Assembly: GCA_946496115.1 (NCBI GenBank)
Contig: CAMMFK010000026.1
Span: 1 to 17,193 of the forward strand
Direction: 5' to 3'
DNA length: 17,193 nucleotides
Origin: an uncultured Clostridium sp.
Lineage (GTDB): Bacteria > Bacillota > Clostridia > TANB77 > CAG-508
Both the position numbers and the translations under genes were made by a program. This document shows, piece by piece, positions 15,506 through 17,193 of this stretch; the stretch's first letter is position 1; the number at the start of each line of letters is the position of its first letter. The notes beneath the pieces were generated by a model. It worked only from the letters and a program-made list of their open reading frames with translations. It was not told where the DNA came from and did no database searches.

Positions 15506-16972
15506 TTAAGTATTGTTTGTTTGTACATTATTTACTTGATTATTATTGCTAATATTATTTTCATTATTTTGTGATGTATTAGTTTGTTGCTGACGTACAA
15601 AATCTACTAAATCTATTATTTGCCCTTGTACAGATGCATAATATGTTGTCTCTCCTTGTGTTGTTAGTGCATATATATTATCTAATACTATATTTATAAA
15701 TAAATTGCCATCTGCCGTTATTACTCCATATTTTTTATTTCTCGTATTACCATTTACTTCATCTAGTTCTACAACTATACCATTTAATTCTGGAATAATT
15801 AATACATCTGTGTATCTTGAATCTACTGATGTATCTGCGTCACATCCAAATCCATCATATTGCATTGGAGCAATTTCATTACCATTTATGTCAATAAGAC
15901 CCCATTTATCATTTCTTTCAACAGGAATACAATTATCAAATAAAATATACTTATTTGTTACATTTGTATCATTTATAGTATTAGGTAATCCTATTTGATC
16001 ATAGTCTTGATAAACAATTATTTTTCCATTGCTATTTACTACTCCTTGTCTGTTATTACTGGTTACTAAATATAAACCTAAGTTTTTATCCAATTCTTTT
16101 ATGTCGTCATATTCAAGTCTAACTTTTGTTATGCCATCATTACCAATTATGCCCATCTTATTTTGAGAAGTTTTTACAATAAAGTCATTACTTCCTTCCA
16201 TGAATTCAATACTTGCATATCTTGTTCCTATAATTACACTGGTTGGATCTGATAAACTTGCTACTCCATATAAATTTGTGGATGAATCTTTTATTACTAT
16301 CATATTATATAAAAGAGCCTTTTGATTATTGTATATAACCGATTCTGACAAACTACTAGAGTCTGATATTATAGCTGCATTACTTATTTGTCCAGAATAG
16401 TAATTTGCTAAGTAGCCAAGACTAAAAATTGCTACTTCATTATTTTCTTGATTGTAGTTAAACATAACATTAAAAGCTCTACCTATACCTTCTGAACTAA
16501 TATATAAATTACTTCCAGATGCTATTATTGGTTCATCTAAATTAAAAGTTTGACTTTCACTGTCTCCTGATGTAGTTGCATTATATTTATATATTTTGTT
16601 TGAGTTTAACTCAAAAGAGACTATTTCTTTCGAGTTATTGACATAACATTTTGTTCTATCTTCTGTATATTCTCCATATCCACCATTATATACATTATAT
16701 CCTAGTAGTGGTGCTATATCCCTAATAGATATATATACTTTATTTTCTTGAAAAATAAACATGTTATTTGAGTAATTATTCTGTCTTCTACCATCTAGAT
16801 TAAATTTAAACTGAGAACTTGCTATTCTTTGGCTATATATCCAAATGGCCCCTGCTGCTACAATAAGTAAAATAATTAAAATAATCACTATAATAAATCC
16901 TATTTTTATCCCCGAAACTTTTTTATTATTATTTTCCGGAATGTTTTGTATTAAATCCATATAAAATTTCAT
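15506..16972 (-). CDS. Membrane-anchored protein with a copper-amine-oxidase-like N-terminal region and WG repeats
   Basis: This protein of about 488 residues has a short cytoplasmic start, one membrane helix (about 21-46), and an outside part. The first outside region (about 72-182) holds two units, VYISIRDIAPLLGYNV and LYISSEGIGRAFNVMFNYN, that resemble the copper amine oxidase N-terminal (stalk) domain. Then come about five WG-type repeats: LYGVASLSD, KMGIIGNDG, RQGVVNSNG, KWGLIDINGNEIAPMQYDGF and KYGVITADG. The C-terminus is an Asn/Gln/Thr-rich tail. The frame is open up to 16996, but no ribosome site precedes that ATG; AAGGGAAGGA precedes the ATG at 16972. A third ATG at 16960 (MDLIQN) is possible. 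Such proteins are probably surface-exposed; their function is unknown. It is placed between tgt and yajC. Confidence 0.82.
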   Translation of the reverse strand: MKFYMDLIQNIPENNNKKVSGIKIGFIIVIILIILLIVAAGAIWIYSQRIASSQFKFNLDGRRQNNYSNNMFIFQENKVYISIRDIAPLLGYNVYNGGYGEYTEDRTKCYVNNSKEIVSFELNSNKIYKYNATTSGDSESQTFNLDEPIIASGSNLYISSEGIGRAFNVMFNYNQENNEVAIFSLGYLANYYSGQISNAAIISDSSSLSESVIYNNQKALLYNMIVIKDSSTNLYGVASLSDPTSVIIGTRYASIEFMEGSNDFIVKTSQNKMGIIGNDGITKVRLEYDDIKELDKNLGLYLVTSNNRQGVVNSNGKIIVYQDYDQIGLPNTINDTNVTNKYILFDNCIPVERNDKWGLIDINGNEIAPMQYDGFGCDADTSVDSRYTDVLIIPELNGIVVELDEVNGNTRNKKYGVITADGNLFINIVLDNIYALTTQGETTYYASVQGQIIDLVDFVRQQQTNTSQNNENNISNNNQVNNVQTNNT

Positions 16973-17011
16973 TCCTTCCCTTTTTACTATACACATGGAT
17001 GAAACTCATTT

Positions 17012-17193
17012 TTAATCTTTTGCATATCCATATTTTTTGTAGAAATCTTTTACAAAATTAGCCAAGTTGTCATTTTCAATTTCAATTCTAACTCTTTCCA
17101 TTAAATTAGTCAAGAATTTTATATTATGAATTGACAATAATCTTACTCCTAATATTTCATTACATTTTACTAAATGTCTTATATAAGCTCTTG
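17012..17193 (-). CDS. tgt: Queuine tRNA-ribosyltransferase, C-terminal end, cut by window edge
   Basis: The last 59 residues of Tgt are visible, starting RAYIRHLVKCNEILGVRLLS and ending KYGYAKD. They match the C-terminal end of bacterial Tgt, which exchanges guanine-34 for the queuosine precursor in tRNAs with GUN anticodons. The His in LLSIHNI is the fourth zinc ligand; the three Cys ligands would lie just beyond the edge. The gene sits 39 bp upstream of the WG-repeat protein gene. Tgt next to yajC-secD-secF is the common bacterial arrangement, which supports both calls. Confidence 0.93.
   Translation of the reverse strand, partial: RAYIRHLVKCNEILGVRLLSIHNIKFLTNLMERVRIEIENDNLANFVKDFYKKYGYAKD

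Noticed and set aside
1..17193. CRISPR arrays, tRNA or rRNA genes, insertion sequences with a transposase, phage or defence genes
   Set aside because: No regularly spaced repeats, no cloverleaf or rRNA sequence, and no transposase, integrase or defence-type proteins were found in either strand.

Overview
The window is AT-rich DNA whose genes all lie on the minus strand, so transcription runs from high to low coordinates. Good Shine-Dalgarno sites, a T-box leader, strong sigma-A type promoters, a YajC/SecD/SecF block next to tgt and a TIGR04086-type small membrane protein all suggest a low-GC Gram-positive of the Clostridia, possibly an uncultured gut lineage. That placement is inference; no rRNA or other marker is present.

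Right end (about 12610-17193): the C-terminus of tgt (tRNA queuosine modification) is followed by a membrane-anchored protein with a copper-amine-oxidase-like N-terminal region and WG repeats, then yajC, a four-helix membrane protein, secD and a short secF. This looks like one operon for protein export. The SecD/SecF pair is unusual. SecD has lost the conserved transmembrane Asp of the proton path, and SecF stops after its fourth membrane helix and lacks the matching charged residues.

Middle (about 8230-12600): a promoter, a T-box leader with a UUC (Phe) specifier and an intrinsic terminator precede pheS and pheT, the two subunits of phenylalanyl-tRNA synthetase. The pheS-pheT gap holds a 153-bp element with 17-bp terminal inverted repeats and about 52% GC inside. 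After pheT come a start-less coding remnant and a clear intrinsic terminator.

Left end (1-8229): a surface-polysaccharide cluster with a GT4, two GT2s, a polytopic O-antigen polymerase/ligase-like protein, a second GT4 and a third GT2. A promoter then precedes an ABC exporter, made of a TagH/Wzt-like ATPase and a TagG/Wzm-like permease cut by the window edge. The glycosyltransferases probably build a glycan on a lipid carrier inside the cell and the ABC pair exports it; the polytopic protein may polymerise or attach it outside. Two genes in the window have hairpins over or just before their start codons that could govern translation.
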